From assembly GCF_006352025.1 (NCBI RefSeq), contig NZ_CP040936.1, forward strand, positions 3,350,001-3,414,000: DNA of 64,000 nucleotides. The letters run 5' to 3'. The stretch comes from Hymenobacter sp. DG01. Lineage in GTDB: Bacteria; Bacteroidota; Bacteroidia; Cytophagales; Hymenobacteraceae. The translations under genes and the position numbers were made by a program. Positions within the stretch are counted from its first letter, which is position 1; every line of letters begins with the position of its first letter. Below are positions 16,869 to 23,996 of the stretch, one piece after another. The notes below the pieces were generated by a model. That model was not told the origin of the DNA and searched no databases. It saw nothing but the letters and a program-made list of their open reading frames with translations.

Positions 16869-17426
16869 TTACCCCATCAGGTTGGTGGCCCGGGCCAGGC
16901 GCAGGGCCGCCTGTGCCGCTTCGTAGTCCAGGGCCTCAATGCGAAGCTCCAGCAGCATCTGCGCTGCCGCGCCGCTGCGGTGCAGTTCCGCCGCCGCTTC
17001 GCTTTGCCGCGCCAGCAGCCAGGCCCGGGCCGGGTCCGCGCCGGCCGCTTCAGTTAGAGGCAGCAGCAGGGGTAGCAGCTCGCGGAGCACGGCCTGGTAC
17101 TGAACTGCTCGGGCACGCAGCTGGCCTAGTTCCTGCCGCAGCTCGGCCGCTTCCTGGGTGCACTCGCGCAGGCGGCGCTGCAAGGCCTCGCGGCCCGCGG
17201 CATCAATGCCCTCGGGCTGGGCCCCAGTCGCGGCGGCCGGGTTTTCCAGCACCGCCACCAACGGCTGCAGCCGGGCCCACAGCGCCGCCGATAACGTGCG
17301 CCGGCCCTGCTCGGCCATAGACACCTGGGCGCGGGAAACCGACAGATATTCCGCTAATTGCGCCTGTGATAAGCCGTAGCGGGCCCGCAGGGCCTGCAAA
17401 AGCTGGGGAGTTGCTGGGGTAGCCAT
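16869..17426 (-). CDS. XRE-family helix-turn-helix regulator
   Basis: 185 residues from MATPATPQLLQALRARYG. The Xre-type HTH is at residues 8-60: LSQAQLAEYLSVSRAQVSMAEQ. A long Ala/Arg/Glu-rich helical region follows (LRECTQEAAELRQELGQ), probably a coiled coil for dimerisation. The next sequence upstream of the gene (17427-17560) holds a TGTGTC / GACACA pair (17456-17461 and 17525-17530), which may be its own operator. The start at 17426 keeps the HTH near the N-terminus; the longer in-frame version adds a Cys-rich leader. Confidence 0.8.
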   Translation of the reverse strand: MATPATPQLLQALRARYGLSQAQLAEYLSVSRAQVSMAEQGRRTLSAALWARLQPLVAVLENPAAATGAQPEGIDAAGREALQRRLRECTQEAAELRQELGQLRARAVQYQAVLRELLPLLLPLTEAAGADPARAWLLARQSEAAAELHRSGAAAQMLLELRIEALDYEAAQAALRLARATNLMG

Positions 17427-17726
17427 GCAGAGCTTAACGCAAGAGCCACCGGTTTGTGTCAACTTTTTCAGAAAGCAAGCTGAACGACACTAAGTTGTGT
17501 CATCTATTCAGCTATTTAAAAAACTGACACAACAGAATATAATCCGCTGTTACTCAACCCGCAACTCGTTTTCTAGTCCGGGCATAGCCTATCCTTATTG
17601 CCTTGCCGACCTGCTTCGGGTTGGGCACTGTTGCTGTAAATGACGGGAGCTGCTTGGGCCGCCTGGCTTAGATCTGCCCAGGGGTTGCGGGCTTGGGGCG
17701 GGTAGGAGCGACGCGCAGGGGCAAAT

Positions 17727-17817
17727 AAAAAAGCCGCTGCCTGAGGCAGCGGCTTTTTCCGTCGCGTTGACCGACAAATATCATTCATCCACCCTACTCC
17801 TTTTGTCGGTGGTCAAC
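17727..17817 (-). ncRNA. Candidate structured RNA ending at an orphan terminator
   Basis: AAAAAAGCCGCTGCC and GGCAGCGGCTTTTT (17727-17758) form a near-perfect terminator. Next to it, GTTGACCGACAAA (17766-17778) pairs with TTTGTCGGTGGTCAAC (17802-17817) apart from a 3-base bulge. Read on the minus strand, this is a hairpin followed by an intrinsic terminator, the shape of a small RNA 3' end. The 5' end is unknown. The terminator would also work on the plus strand. Confidence 0.3.
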
Positions 17818-18127
17818 ACTTCGCGGTGCGAGCCTTCCTTTCCATAAACCCTACGCGCGCTGCTTTATTATTGAGTCAAAGGTAAGCCGGCCCTAAGCCG
17901 CCGCGCTGCGATACTAGCCCAATGCGCCGCCATTACCACTCAACAGCCGTTTCTGCCCGGTGAAGAGACGGAGGGCAAGTTTGATCAGGCCTCGGGGTCT
18001 GGCTTCTACCCTGGCAAGTTGCCAGTAACCCGGGCAAGTTGAGCGGCAGCAGGTCAACTGCTGTCTGCCGTGGGCGCCCGGACCCATCCTGATTTCAAGC
18101 CGCTTATAGCAGTGATTTCAAGAGCAG

Positions 18128-18212
18128 TGTAGAAACGCATAGTTGCGTCTCATTGTCCGCGCAGCGTGGATGTGGTCGTTCAACAAGGAGACGCAATTAG
18201 GCGTCTCTACAC
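18128..18212. repeat. Palindromic intergenic repeat (25-bp arms)
   Basis: GTGTAGAAACGCATAGTTGC... at 18128-18152 pairs with the inverse of 18188-18212 (GAGACGCAATTAGGCGTCTC...), with a few mismatches, around a 35-bp centre. It is intergenic and gene-free. It resembles a short mobile palindrome (REP or MITE-like), a type common in this kind of genome. Confidence 0.7.
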
Positions 18213-18415
18213 CGTCCTTCAAACCGCTTCAAGAATTGTCAGGGGACAAGGGATGAGCAGAGGGCTTATTGAGCGTAGTTGCCAATACGGAGGCTTGATA
18301 GAATATTATTCATTATAAATTTAATTTTTCTGTAAATAGTCTATATAATTCTAACTATCCTTACGCTAATTCGTTTAGACAACGCCTTGGTTCAAACACT
18401 ACCATCCCACCCTAT

Positions 18416-18880
18416 ATGTGTCGTTTCTTACTACTTGCTTCGTTTTCTGTTCTGTTAGGCTTCCCATTGGTAGCAGCAGCCCAAACCGCCGGCCCGGCTG
18501 CCCAGCCGGCTTCTGAGCGCCTTGCGTTAGCCGCCCCGGCTCCGGCAGCTGCCGCGCCTGTTCGCCTGGAATGCAATGGGAAATTTACCGGCCAGGTCCT
18601 CACCGAGGAAGGCCAACCCCTGATTGGGGCTACGGTTACTATAGTGGGGGGCCGCTCGCCCTACATTACCAACTCCGAAGGTCGCTACATCATTCAGGAG
18701 CCGGTGTACCGCGGCCAGGTGCTGCACGTTGCGGCAGCGGGCTACGTTGACCGCAACGTTCCGCTGACTACCTGCGACAATCAGGCGGTAGGCCTGGAGC
18801 TTGCCGAGGGTACGCGCATTAAGCGCACGGGCAAGCGCGCCGGCCAAATCGTGCGTTTCGGTCAGGCTTACCGGCAGTAA
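18416..18880 (+). CDS. Secreted carboxypeptidase regulatory-like domain protein
   Basis: 154 residues. A signal peptide (MCRFLLLASFSVLLGFPL, cut near AAAQ) and an Ala/Pro linker come first. Then one carboxypeptidase-D-type regulatory domain: KFTGQVLTEEGQPLIGATVT, NSEGRYIIQEPV, VLHVAAAGYVDRNVPL. This seven-stranded fold is usually fused to TonB receptors or surface proteins; here it is alone, ending in a basic tail (IKRTGKRAG). A terminator follows 52 bp later. It may be exposed in the periplasm and bind a partner; no enzymatic role is suggested. Confidence 0.75.
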   Translation: MCRFLLLASFSVLLGFPLVAAAQTAGPAAQPASERLALAAPAPAAAAPVRLECNGKFTGQVLTEEGQPLIGATVTIVGGRSPYITNSEGRYIIQEPVYRGQVLHVAAAGYVDRNVPLTTCDNQAVGLELAEGTRIKRTGKRAGQIVRFGQAYRQ

Positions 18881-18931
18881 GCCGGCGGCTCCCTGCACCC
18901 TCAGAAACTCCGGGCCTAAATTTGGCCTGGT

Positions 18932-18987
18932 CAGTAGCGCAACAACAGTTGCCCCTGCGGGTGATTGTTGTTGCGCTACTGGTTTTT
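18932..18987 (+). terminator. Intrinsic terminator
   Basis: A perfect 16-bp stem (CAGTAGCGCAACAACA / TGTTGTTGCGCTACTG) is followed by GGTTTTTT. It lies 52 bp past the preceding stop codon. Confidence 0.9.
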
Positions 18988-19161
18988 TCCCTGTTGTGTT
19001 GCACGGTTGCGGCCCGGTAAGGTATCTGCCAGCAGCCTGAGGTGGGTTAGGCGGGGCGGCCTATGCTGGGTGGGGTATAAATACTTGGCCTGAGCCAACT
19101 ACCACACTCTCAGAGCGTATAGAATATTCTTTCCATTGTATTCTGCTAAGCATCCTACCCC

Positions 19162-19548
19162 ATGAGCCAGAACGAGCATAACCGCACCCAGGCCCAGGCC
19201 GCCAACGACGGCACCGACGCGCCCCGCCCCGAAAACGCCCACGGCCTGGCCGGGCAGCAGCAAGGCGCCGCCACCCAAACTACCGACAAGCCTAATGACA
19301 CCAGTGGCCGGCACGGCGGCAACCACGGCAACGACGGCGGCCAGCCCACCCGCGACGCGAAAGGCAGCAGCCACCGCGGCGACGAGCCCAACGCTGAATC
19401 CAACAACACCGGCGGCGGCTCCGACAACGAGCGGAAAAACCAGACCAAGAACACCACCGCCGACCGCTCAGACTACGGTACCGGCAACGCGGCCCCCAGC
19501 GCCGCCAATGACGGTGGCACCATCGACGATGCGAATAACGCCGATTAA
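19162..19548 (+). CDS. Hydrophilic Gly/Asn/Asp-rich disordered protein
   Basis: 128 residues with almost no hydrophobic residues beyond Ala: MSQNEHNRTQAQAANDGTD..., then GGNHGNDGGQPTRDAKGSSH and, at the end, DDANNAD. There is no signal peptide, membrane helix or Cys. The composition is that of hydrophilin- or LEA-like stress proteins, but there is no LEA repeat. A symmetric terminator follows at 19575. It is a solitary gene; a role in dehydration or osmotic stress is guesswork from composition alone. Confidence 0.65.
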   Translation: MSQNEHNRTQAQAANDGTDAPRPENAHGLAGQQQGAATQTTDKPNDTSGRHGGNHGNDGGQPTRDAKGSSHRGDEPNAESNNTGGGSDNERKNQTKNTTADRSDYGTGNAAPSAANDGGTIDDANNAD

Positions 19549-19574
19549 CGCCTCCCTCTACCCCAACCGGTAAT

Positions 19575-19611
19575 GCAAAAGCCTCTGCACGCAGCGTGCG
19601 GAGGCTTTTGC
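19575..19611. terminator. Bidirectional intrinsic terminator
   Basis: GCAAAAGCCTC and GAGGCTTTTGC form the outer stem, with an inner GCACGC/GCGTGC stem. It lies between the plus-strand hydrophilic protein gene and the minus-strand GlxA gene and suits both. Confidence 0.85.
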
Positions 19612-19660
19612 ATGTAAAGTAGTGCGCTTCGCGCACGGAGCAGATAGGTAAGCTCTGGCC

Positions 19661-20644
19661 TTAGGCTGGTACGGCTGCCTCACGCTGGTACTTGCTCCGA
19701 TACTGCTTCGGCGACAGGCCCGTGATTCGCTTGAAGGTGAGGCGGAAGGCTTTGGGGTCGGTATAGCCCACGTTGTACATTACCTCCGTGACGTTGTCGC
19801 GCGAAGATTCCAGGCTGTTTTTGGCCGCTTCCATCTTCACCCGCTGAATGTACTCGACTACCGAATTGGAGGTAGCCTTCTTAAACCGGCGCTCCAGGTT
19901 GCGCCGCCCCAGGGCCAGCATAGAAGCCAGCTGATCCACGCTTATTTTCTCGCGGTAGTTGGTTTCGATATAGGCCTGGGCCTTTTTGATGGGCTCGTCT
20001 TCGTGCTCTTTCTGGCCGTTGAACACCACAAAGGCCGACTGGCTGACCCGCTCCATATCTATCTGGAATACTTTGGCGCAGAACACGGCCATCTCCCGGT
20101 TCACGTATTTCTCAATCAGGTAAAGCACCAGGTTGAGGTAGGAAAAGGCCCCGCCGCTGGAGTAAATGCCGTGCTCGTCGGTAATCAGCCGGTCCTCCAG
20201 CAGCTCTACCGCCGGAAACATGCGGCGGAATTTGGGGGCGGCGGCCCAATGAGTGGTGCACTGCCGCCCGGTTATCAGGCCCGTAGCGGCCAGCAGAAAA
20301 GCCCCCAAACACAAACTTGCTACCTCGGCTCCACCCCTGTACCGCTCCACAATCCAGGGGAGCAACTCCCGGTTATTTTCCAGGGCCTCAGTTAGGCTGC
20401 CATCCACCGCCGGAATAATCACCAGGTCGGTTTCAGTAACCTCGGGCAGCAAGGCATCGGGAGCTATGGTGTAGCGGCCGCCGCACACGGCCGTGGCCTG
20501 GCTCAGACCCACCAGCTGAATGACAAACAAAGCCGGCTTGCCCATGCGCCGCAGCAGAGCATTTACTTCCGAAAACACTAGCCGGGGCCCTTCTATGCTC
20601 CCCAAAATAGCGCCCTGAGGCACCAGAATGGATATGTGTTTCAT
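19661..20644 (-). CDS. GlxA-type AraC-family regulator with DJ-1/PfpI-like domain
   Basis: 327 residues. The N-terminal half is DJ-1/PfpI-like with the GlxA Cys motif (ASLCLGAFLLAATGLITGRQ), and the C-terminal half is a double HTH of the AraC family (ISVDQLASMLALGRRNLERR, then VGYTDPKAFRLTFKRITG). It fits the GlxA family length of about 320. Such regulators sense small metabolites. It is divergent from the VOC and DoxX genes (gap about 190 bp), so it is a plausible regulator of that pair. Confidence 0.92.
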   Translation of the reverse strand: MKHISILVPQGAILGSIEGPRLVFSEVNALLRRMGKPALFVIQLVGLSQATAVCGGRYTIAPDALLPEVTETDLVIIPAVDGSLTEALENNRELLPWIVERYRGGAEVASLCLGAFLLAATGLITGRQCTTHWAAAPKFRRMFPAVELLEDRLITDEHGIYSSGGAFSYLNLVLYLIEKYVNREMAVFCAKVFQIDMERVSQSAFVVFNGQKEHEDEPIKKAQAYIETNYREKISVDQLASMLALGRRNLERRFKKATSNSVVEYIQRVKMEAAKNSLESSRDNVTEVMYNVGYTDPKAFRLTFKRITGLSPKQYRSKYQREAAVPA

Positions 20645-20726
20645 GACAGCAAAGCGAAAAAGTAAGATGTCGCAATCAACCCGGAATTAGTCGGAATCGG
20701 CCCTGCTAAAGCCTGGGCAGCCTTGC

Positions 20727-20734
20727 TAATTTTG
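20727..20734 (+). promoter_or_regulatory. Candidate -7 box (TAATTTTG) before the VOC gene
   Basis: TAATTTTG fits the Bacteroidota TAnnTTTG -7 consensus and sits about 100 bp before the VOC start. I do not see a good TTTG -33 element upstream at the expected spacing, so the call is weak. Confidence 0.3.
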
Positions 20735-20835
20735 TTGGCGTCGGCAGAATAAAGATAACATCTTTACTACACTTGTTAGCATATATCTCCGACGATATTG
20801 TCTCTTCTTTTTCACCTTTTTCTTCGCTTTTTGTC

Positions 20836-21258
20836 ATGAACACTCCCTGCCTCACTCCCTACCTGACGTTTAATGGCAACTGCCGCCAGGCAATGAGCTT
20901 CTACCAGCAGTGCCTGGGCGGCGAGCTGATGGTGCAGCTGTTTGAGGGCACTCCGGCCGCCGAGCATGTAGCCCCCGACGTCCTCCAGAACGTGCTGCAC
21001 TCCTCCCTAACCAAGCCCGACCTTGTGCTAATGGCTTCTGACTCTGGGATGGGGGCCGTAGCCAAGGGCGACATGGTTTCCTTGTCTATCAACTGCCAGA
21101 GTCTGGAGGAGATTCAGCGGCTATTTGCCCAGCTCTCCGTGGGCGGCACCGTGACCATGCCCCTGCAGGATACGTTCTGGGGCGCCACCTTCGGCATGTT
21201 CACCGACCAGTTTGGCATTGACTGGATGTTGAACTACGACAAGCAGCCCCAGCACTAG
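20836..21258 (+). CDS. VOC family protein (PhnB-like)
   Basis: 140 residues from MNTPCLTPYLTFNGNCRQAM. The PhnB-like glyoxalase-fold signatures are visible: FYQQCLGGELM near the N-terminus, SLSINCQSLEEIQRLFAQLS, and WGATFGMFTDQFGIDWMLNY at the C-terminus. These proteins are common in Bacteroidota and mostly of unknown substrate. The gene for a DoxX-like membrane protein follows after 51 bp, so the two are probably co-transcribed. An upstream extension of the frame is not used because the chosen Met gives the normal family start. Confidence 0.88.
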   Translation: MNTPCLTPYLTFNGNCRQAMSFYQQCLGGELMVQLFEGTPAAEHVAPDVLQNVLHSSLTKPDLVLMASDSGMGAVAKGDMVSLSINCQSLEEIQRLFAQLSVGGTVTMPLQDTFWGATFGMFTDQFGIDWMLNYDKQPQH

Positions 21259-21309
21259 CGCTGCTACCCCTGCCATTCGTCTCAACCAGTACCTAGCTTC
21301 TTTCCCGCC

Positions 21310-21708
21310 ATGAAAAAGACAACCGTATTCTACTGGCTTTCCACCGGCCTGCTGGCGGCCCTGATGCTACTGTCGGGCGTTTCAAACGCGCTGATGGATA
21401 CCGCGTCTGTGGAGGCCTTCCGGCACTTGGGCTATCCGGCCTACCTGCTGCCTTTTCTGGGCGTTGCCAAGCTACTGGGGGTAGCGGCCCTGCTGGTACC
21501 CGGCTTTCCGCGCCTGCGCGAATGGGCCTACGCCGGCTTCGTGTTTGATTTGAGCGGAGCTATGTACTCGCTGATTTCGGTGGACGAGCCGGCCATCGTG
21601 TGGCTGCCCATCGGGGTGGGCTTCCTGCTGATTGCGGCCTCCTACCAGCTAAACCGCCACCGGGCCACCGCTTCCGGGGCGGTTCCGGCCACTCCCAGCC
21701 TCGCCTGA
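21310..21708 (+). CDS. DoxX-like membrane protein
   Basis: 132 residues with four predicted helices (VFYWLSTGLLAALMLLSG, YLLPFLGVAKLLGVAALLVP, WAYAGFVFDLSGAMYSLIS, IVWLPIGVGFLLIAASY), the DoxX/DUF4267-type layout. The motif HLGYPAYLLPFLG is typical of the family in Bacteroidota. Function is unclear; DoxX-type proteins are linked to redox or thiol metabolism. It probably forms an operon with the VOC gene upstream. A GC-rich hairpin at 21754 lies downstream. Confidence 0.85.
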   Translation: MKKTTVFYWLSTGLLAALMLLSGVSNALMDTASVEAFRHLGYPAYLLPFLGVAKLLGVAALLVPGFPRLREWAYAGFVFDLSGAMYSLISVDEPAIVWLPIGVGFLLIAASYQLNRHRATASGAVPATPSLA

Positions 21709-21753
21709 TTGGCAGGGCTTCCTACCCCCTGTTACTTGGTAAAACTCCAGGTA

Positions 21754-21787
21754 AGCCGGGGCCGTGGCTACCGGCGCGGCCCCGGCT
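21754..21787. repeat. GC-rich 11-bp hairpin
   Basis: AGCCGGGGCCG pairs perfectly with CGGCCCCGGCT across a 12-base loop, between the DoxX gene and the next small gene. No T-tract follows, so it may attenuate or protect mRNA rather than terminate. Confidence 0.5.
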
Positions 21788-21812
21788 GCTTGCCAACCAG
21801 CTTTGGTATGTC

Positions 21813-22037
21813 ATGGTAGAAGTGTTCAAGACCAATGTGCGGGGCCGGCGCCACGCCCGGCGGCTCCTCACCCGGATTCATGCCACCTTCCAGACCTACC
21901 GGGCCAGCTTCGACCTGGAGAACTGCGACCGGATTCTGCGCGTAGAAAACACCCGTGGCTCGGTGCATCCCAGCGGCCTGATTCAGCTACTTCAGGAAGC
22001 CGGCTTCCAGGCCGAGGTACTGCCCGAGGACGCATAA
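21813..22037 (+). CDS. Small ferredoxin-fold (HMA-like) protein
   Basis: 74 residues from MVEVFKTNVRGRRHARRLLT. The beta-alpha-beta pattern (VEVFKTNV, long helix, FDLENCDRILRVEN, LIQLLQEAGFQAEVLPED) resembles small HMA-like proteins common in Cytophagales. It lacks a CxxC metal site, having a single Cys in NCDR, so metal transfer is unlikely to be its task. The start was chosen at the Met that begins the conserved fold; the frame upstream reads as non-coding. Confidence 0.65.
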   Translation: MVEVFKTNVRGRRHARRLLTRIHATFQTYRASFDLENCDRILRVENTRGSVHPSGLIQLLQEAGFQAEVLPEDA

Positions 22038-22203
22038 GTTGGTGCAGCATGTAAGCGAATGGCTTGTGGTAAGCTGGGTTCCTGATGCCAAACCGGCTTA
22101 CCAGGAGCCTGCCAGCTCTGGCTTTTGCCCGGGCTCCCTTAACCCCGACTATAACGCTACCCCTCCCCTGGGCCGTAAACCGGATGAATCTTGCCCTCCG
22201 CTC

Positions 22204-22731
22204 ATGCCTACTCCCCTCGATAAGTTGCCGGCCCACGCGGCCCATTCCCGCACCCATGTGCACGTAGTAGTAGAAACGCCCAAGGGCGAACGAAACAAAG
22301 TGGCCTACGAGCCCGAGTTGGACGTATTCATGCTGAAAGGCGTGCTGCCCGAAGGCCACAGCTTCCCCTACGATTTCGGCTTTATCCCCTCTACCAAAGC
22401 CGAGGACGGAGACCCGCTCGATGTGCTTCTGCTGCTGGATGCGCCCACCTTTGCCGGCTGCGTGGTAGAAGCCCGCCTCATTGGCGCCCTGGAAATTGAA
22501 CAGCTGGAAGACGACGGCTCCCGCGTCCGCAACGACCGGCTACTGGCCGTGGCCGCCAACTCGCGCCAGCACAAAGGCCTCCACGAAATCACGGACCTCT
22601 CGCGGGAAATGCTCCACGAAATAGAGCACTTCTTTAGTTCCTACAACTCCGTGAAAGGCGGCGAGATAAAAGTCCTGCACCGGGTAGGCGCCAAAAAGGC
22701 CCACGCGCTGCTGGGTCAGGCACTGGTGTAA
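22204..22731 (+). CDS. ppa: Inorganic pyrophosphatase
   Basis: 175 residues from MPTPLDKLPAHAAHSRTHVH. Family I soluble pyrophosphatase: the signature EDGDPLDVLLLLD gives the metal-binding Asp residues, with YDFGFIP before it and VKGGEIKVLHRVGAKKA at the end. It hydrolyses PPi to two phosphates and so drives biosynthetic reactions. It lies 166 bp after the small HMA-like gene; a perfect 39-bp inverted repeat lies just downstream. Confidence 0.95.
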   Translation: MPTPLDKLPAHAAHSRTHVHVVVETPKGERNKVAYEPELDVFMLKGVLPEGHSFPYDFGFIPSTKAEDGDPLDVLLLLDAPTFAGCVVEARLIGALEIEQLEDDGSRVRNDRLLAVAANSRQHKGLHEITDLSREMLHEIEHFFSSYNSVKGGEIKVLHRVGAKKAHALLGQALV

Positions 22732-22758
22732 ATAGTACCTACCGAAACCTACCCACTT

Positions 22759-22851
22759 GTCATGTCGAGCTTGCCGAGACATCTCGCGTGCTGACGTATG
22801 ATTACCGTTGCAACGTCAGCACGCGAGATGTCTCGGCAAGCTCGACATGAC
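22759..22851. repeat. Perfect 39-bp inverted repeat with 15-bp loop
   Basis: Arms 22759-22797 and 22813-22851 are perfect inverse complements, starting GTCATGTCGAGCTTGCCGAG. The element sits between convergent ppa (+) and HNH nuclease (-) genes, so it can also stop both transcripts. Perfect arm identity suggests a recent insertion or strong maintenance of the hairpin. Confidence 0.9.
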
Positions 22852-22902
22852 GGTCATTTTTACCCGGTAATCACTAACTCTACTTTGCTACCCCCTTCTA
22901 CC

Positions 22903-23868
22903 TCAGCAAGCTTCCCGCTTCGCGCGCAGATTTTCCGGCCGTGGCCACCACGCCTGTTCTGTGGGCAGTAGCAGGCGTTGGCCTTCAAACTGCCGGATGC
23001 CGTAGGCGGCCCCGGCCGCTTCGGCGAAGCCCGTGCTGCACCGCACAGTGTAGTCCTCATCTATCCAGAAGAGGTGCCGATCAAAGGCCCGGTGCAGGTT
23101 GGGACACAGCGCCAAGCCGTTGCCAATGGTATCGTCGTGGGTAAGGGCCCAGGGAACAACGTGGCAGGCATCCAGCAGCGGATTCAGCGCCGCCGTGTTC
23201 GTGCTGACCAGCTTCAGGCCCGATATGGCGCAGGTATGGTCATAAGCTTCCAGCACTACACGCTTGAACATCCCGCTTCGCACGGCCGCGTCCAGCTCAT
23301 CGGCGGGGGTAGCCCGAAGACCGTAAGAGGCCACTGGCTCCTCCAGCATCTGCCGCCGAAGCTGCTGCACGGCCTCGGTGCCGGCGCGGGGCTGGTACCG
23401 GAAGCGCGTCTGTGGAAAGTAGCGGTGCAGCAGGGCCTGGCGCAGCTCCTCGCGTGCCACCGGCTCCTGCAGCAGCGCCCACAGTTCGGCATCAAGGGTA
23501 GCATACTCCACGGTTTCGCGCAGACTCCGCAGGCTTTTCACGGGGCGTGAAGCCGTCAGTACCATCTCCATACCAGGCAGGGTGCGTAGGTGCCAGAATC
23601 CGTCGCCAGTGAGGTGGTAGAAGGGCAAGGAAAAGTCGTTGGCCCGAAATAGCGCCGAGGTGCTTAGGTCACGACAGAGGCTGCGGAAGGCGGCCAGCAG
23701 CTCTGGGGTAATGTAGATGTGGTTATCCTGAATGCTACCGTCTTCAATGCCATCGAGCACAGCCAGCAGCAGAGCGGGCTTGTAAGGAGCCTCGCCGTGC
23801 TGGCGGCTGCGCGCCACCCGCAGGTGGGTAAAGCGGTGGAGGTAGATATCAGATATAGATTTCGGCAC
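22903..23868 (-). CDS. HNH endonuclease with SBD-like N-terminal domain
   Basis: About 321 residues with a GTG start (VPKSISDIYLHRF); the longer in-frame version would start inside the ettA terminator. The N-terminal domain shows the pattern of the sulfur-binding-domain proteins of COG3440: APYKPALLLAVLDGIEDG followed by PFYHLTGDGFWHLRT. The C-terminal HNH nuclease has DHTCAISGL, LDACHVVPW and NGLALCPNLHRAFDRHLFWI. Relatives include type IV restriction enzymes that cut modified DNA (phosphorothioate or other). There is no methyltransferase or dnd-type gene beside it. Nuclease identity is sure; recognition of modified DNA is inferred. Confidence 0.82.
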   Translation of the reverse strand: MPKSISDIYLHRFTHLRVARSRQHGEAPYKPALLLAVLDGIEDGSIQDNHIYITPELLAAFRSLCRDLSTSALFRANDFSLPFYHLTGDGFWHLRTLPGMEMVLTASRPVKSLRSLRETVEYATLDAELWALLQEPVAREELRQALLHRYFPQTRFRYQPRAGTEAVQQLRRQMLEEPVASYGLRATPADELDAAVRSGMFKRVVLEAYDHTCAISGLKLVSTNTAALNPLLDACHVVPWALTHDDTIGNGLALCPNLHRAFDRHLFWIDEDYTVRCSTGFAEAAGAAYGIRQFEGQRLLLPTEQAWWPRPENLRAKREAC

Positions 23869-23932
23869 GGTTGACCTAGGTGCAAATTGTCCGTTTGATG
23901 CCAAGACAGAAGCGGAAGCAATAAGCATCAAA

Positions 23933-23964
23933 AAAATCCCCACCTGCAAACAGGCGGGGATTTT
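23933..23964 (-). terminator. Intrinsic terminator of ettA
   Basis: AAAATCCCCACCTG and CAGGCGGGGATTTT form a 14-bp stem with one mismatch, with T-rich sequence following on the minus strand, 33 bp past the ettA stop codon. Confidence 0.85.
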
Positions 23965-23996
23965 CTGCGCTAAAAGGCATTGCTTTTGATCAAATG

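Larger units (their letters stand above)
17427..18415. other. Gap of about 990 bp without a recognisable protein gene
   Basis: It holds, from left to right: an A/T-rich stretch at 17480-17550 likely carrying the XRE promoter; a strong terminator at 17727-17758 not next to any protein gene; an imperfect hairpin at 17766-17817; a palindromic repeat at 18128-18212; and an A/T-rich promoter-like zone at 18296-18400 before the next gene. The short frames inside it run through the terminator and look non-coding. Confidence 0.6.

Noticed and set aside
17573..17788. 71-codon minus-strand frame in the gap before 18.4 kb
   Set aside because: It runs through a perfect intrinsic terminator, so it cannot be a normal gene.
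23869..23949. Longer N-terminus for the HNH nuclease (start at 23949)
   Set aside because: The ATG falls inside the ettA terminator hairpin, and the extra residues do not match family N-termini.
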